From contig NZ_LN909065.1 of assembly GCF_001486505.1 (NCBI RefSeq), positions 1 to 64,000 of the forward strand: a stretch of 64,000 nucleotides of DNA, written 5' to 3'. Source of the DNA: Paenibacillus rubinfantis. Its GTDB lineage: Bacteria; Bacillota; Bacilli; Paenibacillales; Paenibacillaceae. Below, piece by piece: positions 43,966 to 53,074 of the stretch (positions are counted from its first letter, which is position 1; every line of letters begins with the position of its first letter). Under the pieces are notes generated by a model. The model was not told where the DNA came from, ran no database searches, and saw nothing but the letters and a program-made list of their open reading frames with translations. A program made the position numbers and the translations under genes.

Positions 43966-44029
43966 TGTCCGGCCTGTTTCAATCTTGCCCTGCCTGCCTT
44001 TCTTGTTAGATTCGGTTCTCAGACTCATA

Positions 44030-44449
44030 TTACCCGGAGCTATGCGATTTCCGGTATTCCTGCAGCTCGGTCCGATAGGTTCGGCCCGCCCGCTCGAATC
44101 CATGGTAACGGCGACCCTGGAACGTCAGCTTGCCTTCGTCCCCCTCCGCACATTGCCCGTATTCGATTCCAGACACGGCAAACTCTAAGCGATCGCCGCT
44201 CTCGACCTCGAAGGTCACATAATACTTCGTGTCGGAACGATTCACCGAGGTGTCGGTGTCATGACGGTGGCTGACCTCGGTCCGCTTCCCGACAATGACG
44301 GACTGAACGCTAAGCACCGGCTGTCTGTTGTTTCCGATGGAGCGAATAAAGCCTCCGGCTACCGTTACTGCCAAGATCCCGATGATGACAATGAACAAGA
44401 TCGGCAGCGCCGTTTCCACCACGCCAAACATTTCCGTCCAAGACTGCAT
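44030..44449 (-). CDS. DUF2500-family membrane protein
   Basis: 139 aa behind GAAGGAGGG. One N-terminal membrane helix (about 12-36) is followed by a soluble beta domain (QSVIVGKRTEVSHRH, TKYYVTFEVESGDRLEFAVSG, GDEGKLTFQGRRYHGFE) characteristic of DUF2500. Function unknown. It probably faces the cytoplasm or outer surface as a small anchored domain. Confidence 0.85.
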   Translation of the reverse strand: MQSWTEMFGVVETALPILFIVIIGILAVTVAGGFIRSIGNNRQPVLSVQSVIVGKRTEVSHRHDTDTSVNRSDTKYYVTFEVESGDRLEFAVSGIEYGQCAEGDEGKLTFQGRRYHGFERAGRTYRTELQEYRKSHSSG

Positions 44450-44593
44450 CGCGTTATCCCTCCTTCAAGAGGTTGCTCCGTACCGTCGTACTCCCCTTTC
44501 CCCCTAAGTATATGCGGCCCGAAATAAAACTTGTTATTCAACGTGTCCAGAAAATATGCCACTCTTGTCCAAGATTCCGATAGAAAAACCAAA

Positions 44594-44636
44594 AACCCCC
44601 AATTCGCACTTGCGAATCGGAGGTTACTTGGGGGCG
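44594..44636 (-). terminator. Terminator after the Cys-rich small protein
   Basis: On the minus strand, CCCCC ... GGGGG encloses an inner hairpin GATTCGC-AAGT-GCGAATT, followed by TTTTTGGTTTTT. Confidence 0.82.
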
Positions 44637-44654
44637 GATCCGGATCGTTTTGAA

Positions 44655-44849
44655 TCAAGCATAGTATTCGAACAACAGTTGACGGGTCTCTTCGGCACCA
44701 TCGGCTTCCACTTCGAATGCCTCGTCAAGTCCTTTCTCTGCCCAGCAAGCTTTGCATTGTTCCTCGGTCGTACACAGGTGAGCGTCATCGCAATTGTAGC
44801 AAAACTGCAGGTAGTTACGGGTTACGGTTTCTTCATGAGCTGTTTTCAT
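44655..44849 (-). CDS. Cys-rich small protein, 64 aa
   Basis: Starts MKTAHEETVTRNYLQFCYNC behind ATAGGAG. Five cysteines are arranged C-x2-C-x5-C-x5-C-x2-C, which could bind one zinc ion. The acidic C-terminal half (AFEVEADGAEETRQLLFEYYA) is helical. No family is recognised. It has its own terminator and thus is probably a real monocistronic gene. Confidence 0.72.
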   Translation of the reverse strand: MKTAHEETVTRNYLQFCYNCDDAHLCTTEEQCKACWAEKGLDEAFEVEADGAEETRQLLFEYYA

Positions 44850-45009
44850 TTCTATCCACTCCTATCGTAATGGGAGCGTGAGCTCCGTTTTGTTCTTGCC
44901 TTTGTTCCTGATCTTCCTTACAAGTTAAATATATCACAAAGTCCGAGGAACGCACGTGATAATTTTCACAATATGATGAACGTCACAAGATTTCTTTATT
45001 CTATTGCAA

Positions 45010-46909
45010 TCGGGTAGGAGGCTACCCATTAATTGAGTAGCCGACCTCCCACACCACCGTACGTACCGTTCGGTATACGGCGGTTCCTAAGTTTACGCAG
45101 TTACTTGTCGATAATAATCCGAGAAGAAGAGAAATCCTAAGCCCTTGAGGGTGTTATTTCCGAGGGACTTCGAGAGGACGGGGCTATTGGAGATTCTCCA
45201 GTAGCCCTTTCTCGTGTTTGCGTATTCCCATGCTTTTTGTCCTTGGATTCCGAGCGATTGCAGTTTCTCGAATTTCGTCCTCACTCGTTTCCACTGCTTC
45301 CAGAAGATCATGCGAATCCGCCTTCTCATCCATTCATCCGTGGATTGGAGCATACTTTTCATATCCGCTATTTTGTAGTAGTTGATCCACCCCATGATGT
45401 AGCGTCTAAGCTTTTCGGCTCGTTCTTCATTTCCCATCCCGTTGCTTCTGGACGTGAGCTCCTTTACTTTGACTTTCATCTTGGCAGCGGATTTCGGATG
45501 AATGCGGACTCGTGTCTCTCCTTTCCTTTTGTAGAAGGAGAACCCAAGAAATTTAACCTTCCACGCCTCGTCCACCACTGTCTTTTCCCGGTTCACTTTG
45601 AGAAACAACTTCTTTTCAATGAAGGGAAGAATGTTCTCCAGTGTCCGTTCCGCGCTCCTTTTGCTTTTGCTGAAGATCAGGAGATCGTCCGCATAGCGCA
45701 CGAAGCGGTGCCCGCGGCTTTCCAGTTCCTTGTCCAGTTCGTTCAGCATAATGTTGCTGAGAATTGGACTCAGATTGCCCCCTTGCGGTACGCCGATTTC
45801 CGTATCCTCGAAGCGGTGCTTCACGACAACGCCGGCTTTCAGGTACTTGTGGATGAGCGAGATGACCCGCCCGTCTTTAATGGTTCGGGATAAGACTTCC
45901 ACCAATTTGCTTTGGTTAACGGTGTCAAAGAATTTCTCCAAGTCCATATCGACCACGTATTTGTACCCTTCTTCGATGTTTGATTGGCTTCTCTGAATAG
46001 CGTTATGTGCGCTTCTCTTGGGTCGGAATCCGAAACTGTTCTCCGAAAACTGTTTTCCGTAGATCGGGGTAAGCACTTGAGCGATCGCCTGTTGGATAAC
46101 TCGGTCAACAACCGTAGGAATTCCCAGGTTTCTCTTCTTTCCGTTCTCTTTCGGGATTTCTACCCTTCGAACAGGATTCGGACGGTAGGTTCCGTCCAGA
46201 ATGGATTCCTTGATGGTTTCTCCGTTCTCTCGGAGATATTGTAGAAGTTCATCTACTCCCATCCCGTCGATTCCGTGAGATCCTTTGTTAGTTTTGACCC
46301 GCTTGAACGCTTCGTTCATGTTGTCTCTGCTAACGATTTTCTCAAGCAACTCGTCCTTCGACTCGGTTGCGTCGGTGCTGTCGGTTTCAGGTATCCGCTC
46401 AGGACTGTGCGCTCCCGCATATTCTCCATGTTCCGCATGTACGTTTTGCGTCGAGCCTTCTCTTCGAAGTTGGCTGCACTTGACTCCTGTTTCGGTACCA
46501 TTCATTAACCCACACCTCCTTAGGTTCAGCCCTTCCCTCAAGTTGTCGACTAACCGAGGTACTATGGCGTCTGCTGACTTCTCATGATAAATCTTGTTTC
46601 AACCATGATTTGAAATTCATCTCCTCACGTCCATGAGACCTCCCACGGTAAGACGCGTAACTTTCATCCCGTATACCCGCCGCATTTACATCCGCGTGTC
46701 CGTGCAGTTTATTGGATTTCGTCTTGTTTAGCAGACTCATCCCACTTTGGATGCCTGATGCGATTCGTGTTCCTCAGGCCGGGACTTTGCCTCCAGCTTC
46801 CTTCAGATTCCACCTCACGATGGACACCCTTGCTCTTGGCTAATGGTTGGCAACTGCCAGCCCCCATAGCGGACTTTCACCGCCTAGCTACGCGCCATGC
46901 GTGGCGCAC
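45010..46909 (-). mobile_element. Complete group II intron (class C-like)
   Basis: On the minus strand it begins GTGCGCC at 46909 and runs through the 5' ribozyme domains. It carries a maturase gene, then domain V (about 45085-45045: GGAACCGCCGTATACC then GGTACGTACGGTGG) and a domain VI hairpin (GGCTACTC / GGGTAGCC). It ends near 45010. The 5' exon ends in the T run of an intrinsic terminator, the target style of class C introns whose maturase lacks an endonuclease domain. The 5' end is well fixed; the 3' end is good to a few bases. Confidence 0.88.
45093..46505 (-). CDS. ltrA: Group II intron reverse transcriptase/maturase
   Basis: 470 aa from the ATG behind AAGGAGGTG; an in-frame start 12 codons earlier lacks a site. 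Reverse transcriptase domain with KNGKKRNLGIPTV-type motif 2, SFGFRPKRSAHNAI, and the catalytic YADD (271-274). Maturase domain X (about 345-400: EKLRRYIMGWINYYK) follows. No zinc-finger/HNH endonuclease domain is present, so mobility should rely on retro-insertion at terminators or replication forks. The gene is intact. Confidence 0.95.
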   Translation of the reverse strand: MNGTETGVKCSQLRREGSTQNVHAEHGEYAGAHSPERIPETDSTDATESKDELLEKIVSRDNMNEAFKRVKTNKGSHGIDGMGVDELLQYLRENGETIKESILDGTYRPNPVRRVEIPKENGKKRNLGIPTVVDRVIQQAIAQVLTPIYGKQFSENSFGFRPKRSAHNAIQRSQSNIEEGYKYVVDMDLEKFFDTVNQSKLVEVLSRTIKDGRVISLIHKYLKAGVVVKHRFEDTEIGVPQGGNLSPILSNIMLNELDKELESRGHRFVRYADDLLIFSKSKRSAERTLENILPFIEKKLFLKVNREKTVVDEAWKVKFLGFSFYKRKGETRVRIHPKSAAKMKVKVKELTSRSNGMGNEERAEKLRRYIMGWINYYKIADMKSMLQSTDEWMRRRIRMIFWKQWKRVRTKFEKLQSLGIQGQKAWEYANTRKGYWRISNSPVLSKSLGNNTLKGLGFLFFSDYYRQVTA

Positions 46910-46941
46910 TAAAAAAGCACGACACCCTGTGCCGTGCTTGA
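46910..46941 (-). terminator. Terminator of the Asp-box lipoprotein gene; intron target
   Basis: On the minus strand, AAGCACGGCAC / GTGTCGTGCTT (one mismatch), AGG loop and T6. The group II intron starts one base after the T run. Confidence 0.93.
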
Positions 46942-46954
46942 TCTCATCGTCATC

Positions 46955-48241
46955 CTACAACACTTGCCAGCTCTGTCCCCCATCCTTCGTTTGCATGAGC
47001 AGCGAGCGTTGCTGATCTTCTTTGGCCACGAGCAGCCAACCCACCCGAGAGTTGAAGAATTGAAGCTTCACGATTTCGGGATAACCCTTCAGCGTCTCCA
47101 TCAACTTCTCGCTCTCCGGCAACGCCTCCCAGCTTGCCCCTTGGTCTGTCGTATGATAGACCGTTGAATCCAGAATCGTCCACCCTTCATCCCGGGTCAA
47201 GAAGGTGGGCGTGAGCTTTTCGTTTAATCCGGTTTGCCAGGATAATTTAAACGGAGCTAGAGTCCAAGTATTGCCGGAATCATCCGTAAAATAGCCGTTA
47301 AATTTCGTTGAATTGCCTCGGCTGCAGCCAACGGGAATCCAGCCCTCCCTCCCATTGCCGGAGAAGAACGATACCGTGCCAATCGTAAAGCTGTCACAGG
47401 TGGAGTACTTGTCCAAGTTGAAGAAGCGATCGTTCCGCGACCAGGTGAGTCCCCCGTTCTGTGTGATATATAAGCTTGGGAGTCCTTCCTTGATCTCGCT
47501 GACAAATCCTCGCAGCGGACTCGTAAAAGCCATGGAGGAATGTAGACCGGGAGCCCCGCTTGGGTTATCCGATGATAAAAGGCTCACCGGGTCTGTTCCA
47601 CCCAGCAAAGCTTCGAAGGATTGGGCCCCGTCGTCCGTCGCAAATAAAGACCGCTGACCATTCTCTCGCGAATTCCCCTCGGATAAGATCCATCCGTTAG
47701 ACGGATCGGCGAACACCATCGCCTTAACTTCCCCATTTCCAGGGAAGGAGGTTACCTTCCACGTGACTCCGCCATCGGTTGTTCGCAGAACGATCGTATC
47801 TCCGGAGCCCGCGGGATTACGTACGATAAAGCCATGATTCGGGTCCAGGAAAAAGATATCCTTGCCATACTCCGGTGTGGTCGGAAACGGCACGGAAGCC
47901 GCGGGTGAAATATTCGTCCAGGTTTTGCCGTTGTCTTCCGTAATATAGAGCCTCAGCTCATTGCGCGTGCAGCCCCAGGCTAGACCGGTTGTTGCACTTA
48001 ACAATTGAAAATCAGTTAGACGGGTTTGGATCTGGTAGCGATTGTTTTTGTTCTCCGCCGAAGCGGCGGCGGGATTTCCCTGGTTTTCGGACGATACCGG
48101 ATTAATCACCGTGATCGTCTGCCCTTCTTCGGCAGGCTCATCCTGCGTTGGGGCGGATGTCGGAGGCGGCTCGGAGGTGCAAGCCGTCAGAAGCAGCGAC
48201 ATGACCAGGGCGGTTCCGGCCAACTTTTGCCACAAGGTCAA
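46955..48241 (-). CDS. Lipoprotein with Asp-box (BNR/YCF48-like) beta-propeller
   Basis: 428 aa. I prefer a TTG at 48241 with GAGGTGG upstream; an ATG eight codons earlier has no site. Lipobox LLTAC with Cys21. About seven Asp-box motifs are seen (EDNGKTW, TDGGVTW, TDDGAQSF, QNGGLTW, DDSGNTW, TDQGASW, KDGGQSW), which suggests a seven-bladed propeller like YCF48 or sialidase-type folds, but no catalytic set. A binding or assembly role on the outer membrane face is likely. Ligand unknown. Confidence 0.83.
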   Translation of the reverse strand: MTLWQKLAGTALVMSLLLTACTSEPPPTSAPTQDEPAEEGQTITVINPVSSENQGNPAAASAENKNNRYQIQTRLTDFQLLSATTGLAWGCTRNELRLYITEDNGKTWTNISPAASVPFPTTPEYGKDIFFLDPNHGFIVRNPAGSGDTIVLRTTDGGVTWKVTSFPGNGEVKAMVFADPSNGWILSEGNSRENGQRSLFATDDGAQSFEALLGGTDPVSLLSSDNPSGAPGLHSSMAFTSPLRGFVSEIKEGLPSLYITQNGGLTWSRNDRFFNLDKYSTCDSFTIGTVSFFSGNGREGWIPVGCSRGNSTKFNGYFTDDSGNTWTLAPFKLSWQTGLNEKLTPTFLTRDEGWTILDSTVYHTTDQGASWEALPESEKLMETLKGYPEIVKLQFFNSRVGWLLVAKEDQQRSLLMQTKDGGQSWQVL

Positions 48242-48307
48242 CCCGAACCACCTCGCTTTCTGCATAAACTTGTATGTACATCATTATACCACAGGTGAAA
48301 TCCGCGG

Positions 48308-49327
48308 CTACAGCCGCGGATCATTCCCGAAATTGACGGTAACATGCTGATCGGGTTTATATACGGCAAAGGCATAACCTTTGCTTTGCAGATATTCGAT
48401 AATCTGCGGCAGAACCTTAACGGTTTGCGCTTTTTCGTGCAGCAGAATCACTTCCGTGTTTCGGTGCGTTTGCCGCTTTACCTCCTTCAGGATCGTGCTG
48501 GGGCTGTCCGGATATTTCCAATCCTTCGAGTCCACGGTCCAGTCCCACATCCGAAAACCGGCCTTGGCGATATCGCCCCGAAACTTCTTGTCGATCGCCG
48601 GTTTGCTTCCGTAAGGCGCGCGAATCAGCGTAGGCTTCGTCCCTGTCAGCTTCTCGACTAATTTCTGTTCCTTAATGAATTCTTCGATGAACTGAGCCGC
48701 CCCTTTCCCTTCATACAACTTCTTCTTGTTGTGACTCATGCTGTGCAAACCAACATAATGACCGGCCTCCACCACATGATTTACGGTTTCCTTGTGGCTG
48801 CTAAGCTGATTTCCGATCATAAAAAACGTGCCGTGGATCTGATAACGCTCCAAAATATCCAGCAGCGATTCCGTATATTTGCTAGGTCCATCATCAAAGG
48901 TTAAGTAGATGACCTTTTGCTGCTTCGCTGGTGTTTGGACTTTCTTATCGGGTGTCACTGGCGTTTGCGTCTCGGGTGCTTGCGTTTCGACGGTTGGCTG
49001 AACAGCAGGTGCCGGCTCAAGTTCTGTCGGAGATACGCTGGGTTCCACGGTGGGCTGGGAATCGACCAGAGTCACGTTTTGTTCATCCCCCACCTCTCCT
49101 GCGCTTGCCAGTTTGGCCGGAAGGACTACCCGGGTTGGCTTGGATGACTGAAACGGGAGCGAGTCATGCAGCATCGGAGTGACCGCAACCGCAGTCAGCG
49201 CCAGAGATGACGCCGCTAGGACAATCGCTGCCATCATGACGAATTTCACCTGGCGCGTTGCGCCGGTACGCGCAGAGCGGCCTCCATGTTTTTCACTTCG
49301 TCTTCTGTAAGGCGACATATCGTTCAC
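48308..49327 (-). CDS. Membrane-anchored polysaccharide deacetylase (NodB domain)
   Basis: 339 aa from a GTG behind GAGAGG. One N-terminal membrane helix (about 28-50) is followed by a Pro/Thr/Glu-rich linker and the NodB domain: IYLTFDDGPS with catalytic and metal Asp, HSMSH metal histidines, IRAPYGS, WDWTVDSKDW and VILLHE. It should remove acetyl groups from peptidoglycan or another wall glycan outside the membrane. A second, secreted deacetylase is at 59 kb. Confidence 0.93.
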   Translation of the reverse strand: MNDMSPYRRRSEKHGGRSARTGATRQVKFVMMAAIVLAASSLALTAVAVTPMLHDSLPFQSSKPTRVVLPAKLASAGEVGDEQNVTLVDSQPTVEPSVSPTELEPAPAVQPTVETQAPETQTPVTPDKKVQTPAKQQKVIYLTFDDGPSKYTESLLDILERYQIHGTFFMIGNQLSSHKETVNHVVEAGHYVGLHSMSHNKKKLYEGKGAAQFIEEFIKEQKLVEKLTGTKPTLIRAPYGSKPAIDKKFRGDIAKAGFRMWDWTVDSKDWKYPDSPSTILKEVKRQTHRNTEVILLHEKAQTVKVLPQIIEYLQSKGYAFAVYKPDQHVTVNFGNDPRL

Positions 49328-49663
49328 CGGATTCCTCTCTCTTTTTCTATTTACTAGAATAATATAAAGCGAGAGTTTCGTCCTTACAGAATCGTTAATC
49401 GCTGGTTACAAAGTGATAACAAGTTTCAAATTCGCCATTAAGTTTACATAATATATTTTATGTAACTTCTCTATCAAAACTGAATATTCCACATTTTACT
49501 TTAAATTTTGAGCTTCTTTCAGGTACAATGAGTTTGGGCGAAATACATATCGCGCTTCTTCCGGGAAGCGGCGAAGCAGCCTGAACGCATGCGCTGTACC
49601 AGGTTAAGAATGCCTGCAATGGCGCAAGCTAAGGTTCGGAGAATATGACGAGGAGATGAAAAA
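49328..49663. promoter_or_regulatory. Regulatory region upstream of ldh with a 22-bp palindrome
   Basis: These 336 nt hold no gene. A perfect palindrome TTACATAA-N6-TTATGTAA lies at 49444-49465. A weak -10 TACAAT lies at 49524-49529. A structured GC-rich leader follows, including the hairpin CGCTTC-TTCCGG-GAAGCG near 49552. The palindrome resembles one at 53075-53098. The binding protein is unknown; it is not a Rex box (TTGTGA-type). Confidence 0.5.
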
Positions 49664-50590
49664 ATGAAAAACAAACTGCGTTCCAGCCGGGTCGTGATCA
49701 TCGGCACGGGGGCGGTTGGCGCAACGACCGCTTATACGCTGCTCTTAAGGGAGCGGATTTCTGAGCTGGTATTAATCGATGCCAATAAGGAGAAAGCGCT
49801 TGGCGAAGCGCTCGACATGAACCACGGCCTTCCATTTACAGGTGGAGTTAAACTATGGGCCGGCGATTACAGCGATTGCGCCGATGCCGACGTCATCGTT
49901 ATCGCTGCGGGTGCCTCCCAACGTCCTGGTGAGACAAGAATCGATTTACTCAAACGAAATGCCGGCATTTTCGACAGCATCATTCAAAATATCGTCAAGT
50001 ATAACGATCACGGAATTATCCTTGTGGCCACGAACCCGGTTGACATTCTGTCTTATGTCACTTTGAAAAAGAGCGGATTCCCGTCCAATCGCGTCATTGG
50101 CTCCGGTACCTTGCTCGACAGTGCGCGTTTCCGTTATTTGATCGGACAGAACAAGAAGATTAACCCGCGCAGCATCCATGCGCACATTATCGGCGAACAT
50201 GGGGACTCCGAGCTTCCGCTGTGGAGCTTGGCGAACGTAGCGGGAATCGGGCTGGAATTCTCCGATGCGGATCGCGAGGAGATTTTCAACAGCACGAAGA
50301 ATGCGGCTTACGAGATCATTAACGCCAAAGGTGCGACTTCCTATGCCATCGCTCTGGCGTTGGACCGGATTATCGTCTCCATTCTGCAGAACGAGGCATC
50401 CGTACTGAACGTATCGACGCTGCTGACTGATTATAACGGGGTCTCCGACGTTTATCTTGGCGTACCTAGCATCGTTGACCGCTCGGGTGTTCGCGAAGTG
50501 CTGGACCTGAAGCTGAGCAATGACGAGCTGACTCAATTCCACGCCTCTGCCAATAAACTGAAATCAGAAATCGCCAACCTGGATCTATAA
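49664..50590 (+). CDS. ldh: L-lactate dehydrogenase
   Basis: 308 aa behind GAGGAGA. NAD-binding GTGAVG (14-19); substrate-loop Gln86 in GASQRPGETR, which favours pyruvate over oxaloacetate; Arg92, Arg155; and the catalytic His179 in IIGEHGDSE. It reduces pyruvate to L-lactate to recycle NADH in fermentation. It is monocistronic, with a terminator after it. Confidence 0.95.
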   Translation: MKNKLRSSRVVIIGTGAVGATTAYTLLLRERISELVLIDANKEKALGEALDMNHGLPFTGGVKLWAGDYSDCADADVIVIAAGASQRPGETRIDLLKRNAGIFDSIIQNIVKYNDHGIILVATNPVDILSYVTLKKSGFPSNRVIGSGTLLDSARFRYLIGQNKKINPRSIHAHIIGEHGDSELPLWSLANVAGIGLEFSDADREEIFNSTKNAAYEIINAKGATSYAIALALDRIIVSILQNEASVLNVSTLLTDYNGVSDVYLGVPSIVDRSGVREVLDLKLSNDELTQFHASANKLKSEIANLDL

Positions 50591-50628
50591 TTTTCGGCGA
50601 ACTTCGTTCTCTTCAGCGATAAAACAAC

Positions 50629-50669
50629 AAATGTCCGGGCTCGCTATTCTGCGGTCCGGACGTTTTTGA
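50629..50669 (+). terminator. Terminator after ldh
   Basis: AAATGTCCGG pairs with CCGGACGTTTT, enclosing a 17-nt loop, then T residues. Confidence 0.85.
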
Positions 50670-50725
50670 TCTAAATAAATTCATGCGGTTAATCATAAGA
50701 TTTCATGCTATTAACTCTGATCTCT

Positions 50726-51985
50726 TCAATGACCTGAATTTACAGCATCCACATGTTTGACATGCTTATGATTGAGGGCGATAAAAAACACGGCCAGCAA
50801 CACGAACCCGGAGCCAACGAGGAACGGTACATGGGGATTAAACCATTCCGCCAGCTTGCCGGCCATAAACGGTGCCAACGCCCCGCCCAGAAACCGCAGG
50901 AAGCTGTAAGCGGCCGAAGCCGTGGAACGCTCGGCCGGCGAGGCGTTCATCACTGCCGTTGTAATCAAGGTGTTATTGTTCCCTAACAGCGCCCCGGCGA
51001 CGATGACGGCAGCGATGATGACCCAAGGAATATCCGTCCAAATCCCCATTGCCAGCAGCATCAGAGCGAATAAGAACAGCATCATCCCCATCGATTTTAC
51101 CGTGCCGAATTTCTCCTGGAGCTTAGGCGCAGTAAATACGGAAGTGATGGCCAGCAGTACCCCCCATGCCAGGAACACATATCCCAAACCATGTTCATCC
51201 AGTCCCATGACAAACGGTGCATACGCCATCAGCGTAAAGAAACCGATGTTATAGAAGCAAGCCGTTAATCCCAACACGACAAGGGAACGATAGCGCAAAG
51301 CCCGGAACGGGGCCAATAAGGAAGTACGCGAAGCTTTGGAATCTTTGGAATCGCCGCTGGACTTCTCGGACGCTTTTGGCATCAGGAGGCTAAGTCCAGC
51401 AAATGCAATCACCATCAATCCGGCTACGCCAAGGAATGGTCCACGCCACGAGATGGCGCCCAGCCAGCCGCCGACAAGCGGGCCAACTGAAATGCCAAGG
51501 CCAACCGCTGCTTCATACAAAATAACCGCTTTGGCCGTTCCGCTGCCGGATAAAGTGACGATGGCTGACAAGGCCGTAGCGACGAATAAGGCGTTACCGA
51601 GCCCCCAGCCGCCGCGCAGTCCGATAATCGTCCACACGTCACCGGCCATGCCGCCTAGGGCGGAGAACACCGCGATCACTATGATGCCGGCAAGCAAGGT
51701 CCACTTGATGCCGATGCGCGAGGAAATCGCCCCGGTAATCAGCATGGCGACCGCCATCACCGCATTATAGCTGGTGAACAGCAGCGTGACTTCGCTGGGC
51801 GAGGCGTTTAGACTGCTGGCTATCGCCGGCAGAATCGGGTCAACCAGCCCCAAGCCCATAAAGGCGATGATCGAGGCAAAAAAAACAGCCCAAACGGCTT
51901 TGGGTTGTTTTAATAAGCTGGCGCTTTCAAGTTCCAAACGTTCTGTCTTTTCCGAGAGATTTGCTGTATTTGACGATGATGACAT
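50726..51985 (-). CDS. MFS transporter (DHA1-type drug/solute exporter)
   Basis: 419 aa with 12 predicted helices. The N-terminal half has VFFASIIAFMGLGLVDPILP, and motif C-like AAVGLGISVGPLVGGWLG, typical of drug:H+ antiporters. A charged insert lies between helices 6 and 7 (KASEKSSGDSKDSKASRTS). It follows a CBS-domain gene by 18 nt and should be expressed with it under a MarR-type operator. Confidence 0.9.
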   Translation of the reverse strand: MSSSSNTANLSEKTERLELESASLLKQPKAVWAVFFASIIAFMGLGLVDPILPAIASSLNASPSEVTLLFTSYNAVMAVAMLITGAISSRIGIKWTLLAGIIVIAVFSALGGMAGDVWTIIGLRGGWGLGNALFVATALSAIVTLSGSGTAKAVILYEAAVGLGISVGPLVGGWLGAISWRGPFLGVAGLMVIAFAGLSLLMPKASEKSSGDSKDSKASRTSLLAPFRALRYRSLVVLGLTACFYNIGFFTLMAYAPFVMGLDEHGLGYVFLAWGVLLAITSVFTAPKLQEKFGTVKSMGMMLFLFALMLLAMGIWTDIPWVIIAAVIVAGALLGNNNTLITTAVMNASPAERSTASAAYSFLRFLGGALAPFMAGKLAEWFNPHVPFLVGSGFVLLAVFFIALNHKHVKHVDAVNSGH

Positions 51986-52003
51986 AAAAACTCCTTCCCC
52001 GGG

Positions 52004-52459
52004 TTATAAGAATGATTTAAAGGAATGCCGGATCACATCTCCCCGGCTGATAATTCCGACCAGCACTCCGTTGCGTTCGACCGGGAGCTTCTTGATTTGC
52101 TTCTTCCCTAGAATCGCTGCAATGTTCTCAATTTCTTCATCCCATGAAACGGTGTACACTTTTTTCTTGCCGATCTCTTTGACGTTGAGGTCAAGCAGTC
52201 GTTTGGCGCGTTGTTCAAAGTCCTCCTGATCCCCTTTAAATACGGCGACGTAGTAAATCGAATCTACCACGACATCGCGATGTTTGCCGATGTAACGCAT
52301 AATGTCGCCGTCACTAATATAGGACACGATTTCATTCCGTTCGTTGACCACGGGCAGCCCGCTGATGCGGTATTCCATGAATCTCTCGATGACGGAACGT
52401 ACCGTATCGGTCTCTTTGACTTTGTACACCTGCTTGATCATGATCTCATGCGCTTGCAT
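52004..52459 (-). CDS. Two-CBS-domain protein
   Basis: 151 aa behind GAGGGGGAT. CBS domain 1 (about 5-60: MIKQVYKVKETDTVRSVIERFMEY) and CBS domain 2 (about 92-148: KKVYTVSWDEEIENIAAIL), with no other domain. Such proteins bind adenine nucleotides. It is first in a two-gene operon with the MFS exporter, which suggests it regulates that exporter or senses energy state; inference. Confidence 0.9.
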   Translation of the reverse strand: MQAHEIMIKQVYKVKETDTVRSVIERFMEYRISGLPVVNERNEIVSYISDGDIMRYIGKHRDVVVDSIYYVAVFKGDQEDFEQRAKRLLDLNVKEIGKKKVYTVSWDEEIENIAAILGKKQIKKLPVERNGVLVGIISRGDVIRHSFKSFL

Positions 52460-52472
52460 GCATATCCCCCTC

Positions 52473-52510
52473 GTATAATTGTATTATACAACTACATAAA
52501 TTGTTGTCAA
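52473..52510 (-). promoter_or_regulatory. CBS-MFS promoter with MarR-type palindrome
   Basis: On the minus strand, TTGACA (52510-52505), 16-bp spacer, TATAAT (52488-52483). A perfect dyad GTATAAT-TGT-ATTATAC (52473-52489) overlaps the -10. The divergent marR gene starts 112 nt away, so the MarR protein is the obvious candidate binder. Confidence 0.8.
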
Positions 52511-52621
52511 TTCCTTGGAATGCGTAAAAGCGCTTCCCTTTCACGAAAGCCCGCATTCATTTATTTTCATCTCCATTCTATGATACGATAAACCTATCCT
52601 ATTGGCTGTGAGGTATTCGAA

Positions 52622-53059
52622 ATGTTGGATGACAAATCGCTCGAAACGATCGAACTGGAGATGGCTGTCCTCTATCGGCGAATCACCACCGTGACCGCTT
52701 CCAGAAAAAACGGGAATCTAGACCGTTCCGCCTACCTGCTGCTGCACCGGATCCATGCCCACGGTGCGGTTGGCGTCAAATCGTTGGCCGACGAGTTTCA
52801 ATTGGACATCTCTACCGTCAGCCGCCAAGCTGCTGCGCTCGAGCAAAAAGGTTATGTGCGGCGAATTCCCGATCCGGCGGACCGCCGCGCTTTTTTTATG
52901 GAGATCACGGAGCTCGGCATTAAAGAGTATACGATCTACAAAGCTGCTCGGCTAGCACGAATTCGAGAATTGCTTGCGGACTGGCCTAAGGAAGAGACGG
53001 AGACGTTTGCAGCCTTGCTGCAGAAATTTAATCATGCCCTGCTAAATTTCAATTCTTAG
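52622..53059 (+). CDS. MarR-family transcriptional regulator
   Basis: 145 aa. The winged helix reads VKSLADEFQLDISTVSRQAAALEQKGYVRRIPDPADRRAFF, with the DxR wing motif. It is divergent from the CBS-MFS operon. MarR proteins usually repress such exporters until a phenolic or other ligand binds. It has no cysteine, so thiol sensing is excluded. Confidence 0.92.
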   Translation: MLDDKSLETIELEMAVLYRRITTVTASRKNGNLDRSAYLLLHRIHAHGAVGVKSLADEFQLDISTVSRQAAALEQKGYVRRIPDPADRRAFFMEITELGIKEYTIYKAARLARIRELLADWPKEETETFAALLQKFNHALLNFNS

Positions 53060-53074
53060 CAATACAACAGTTAG

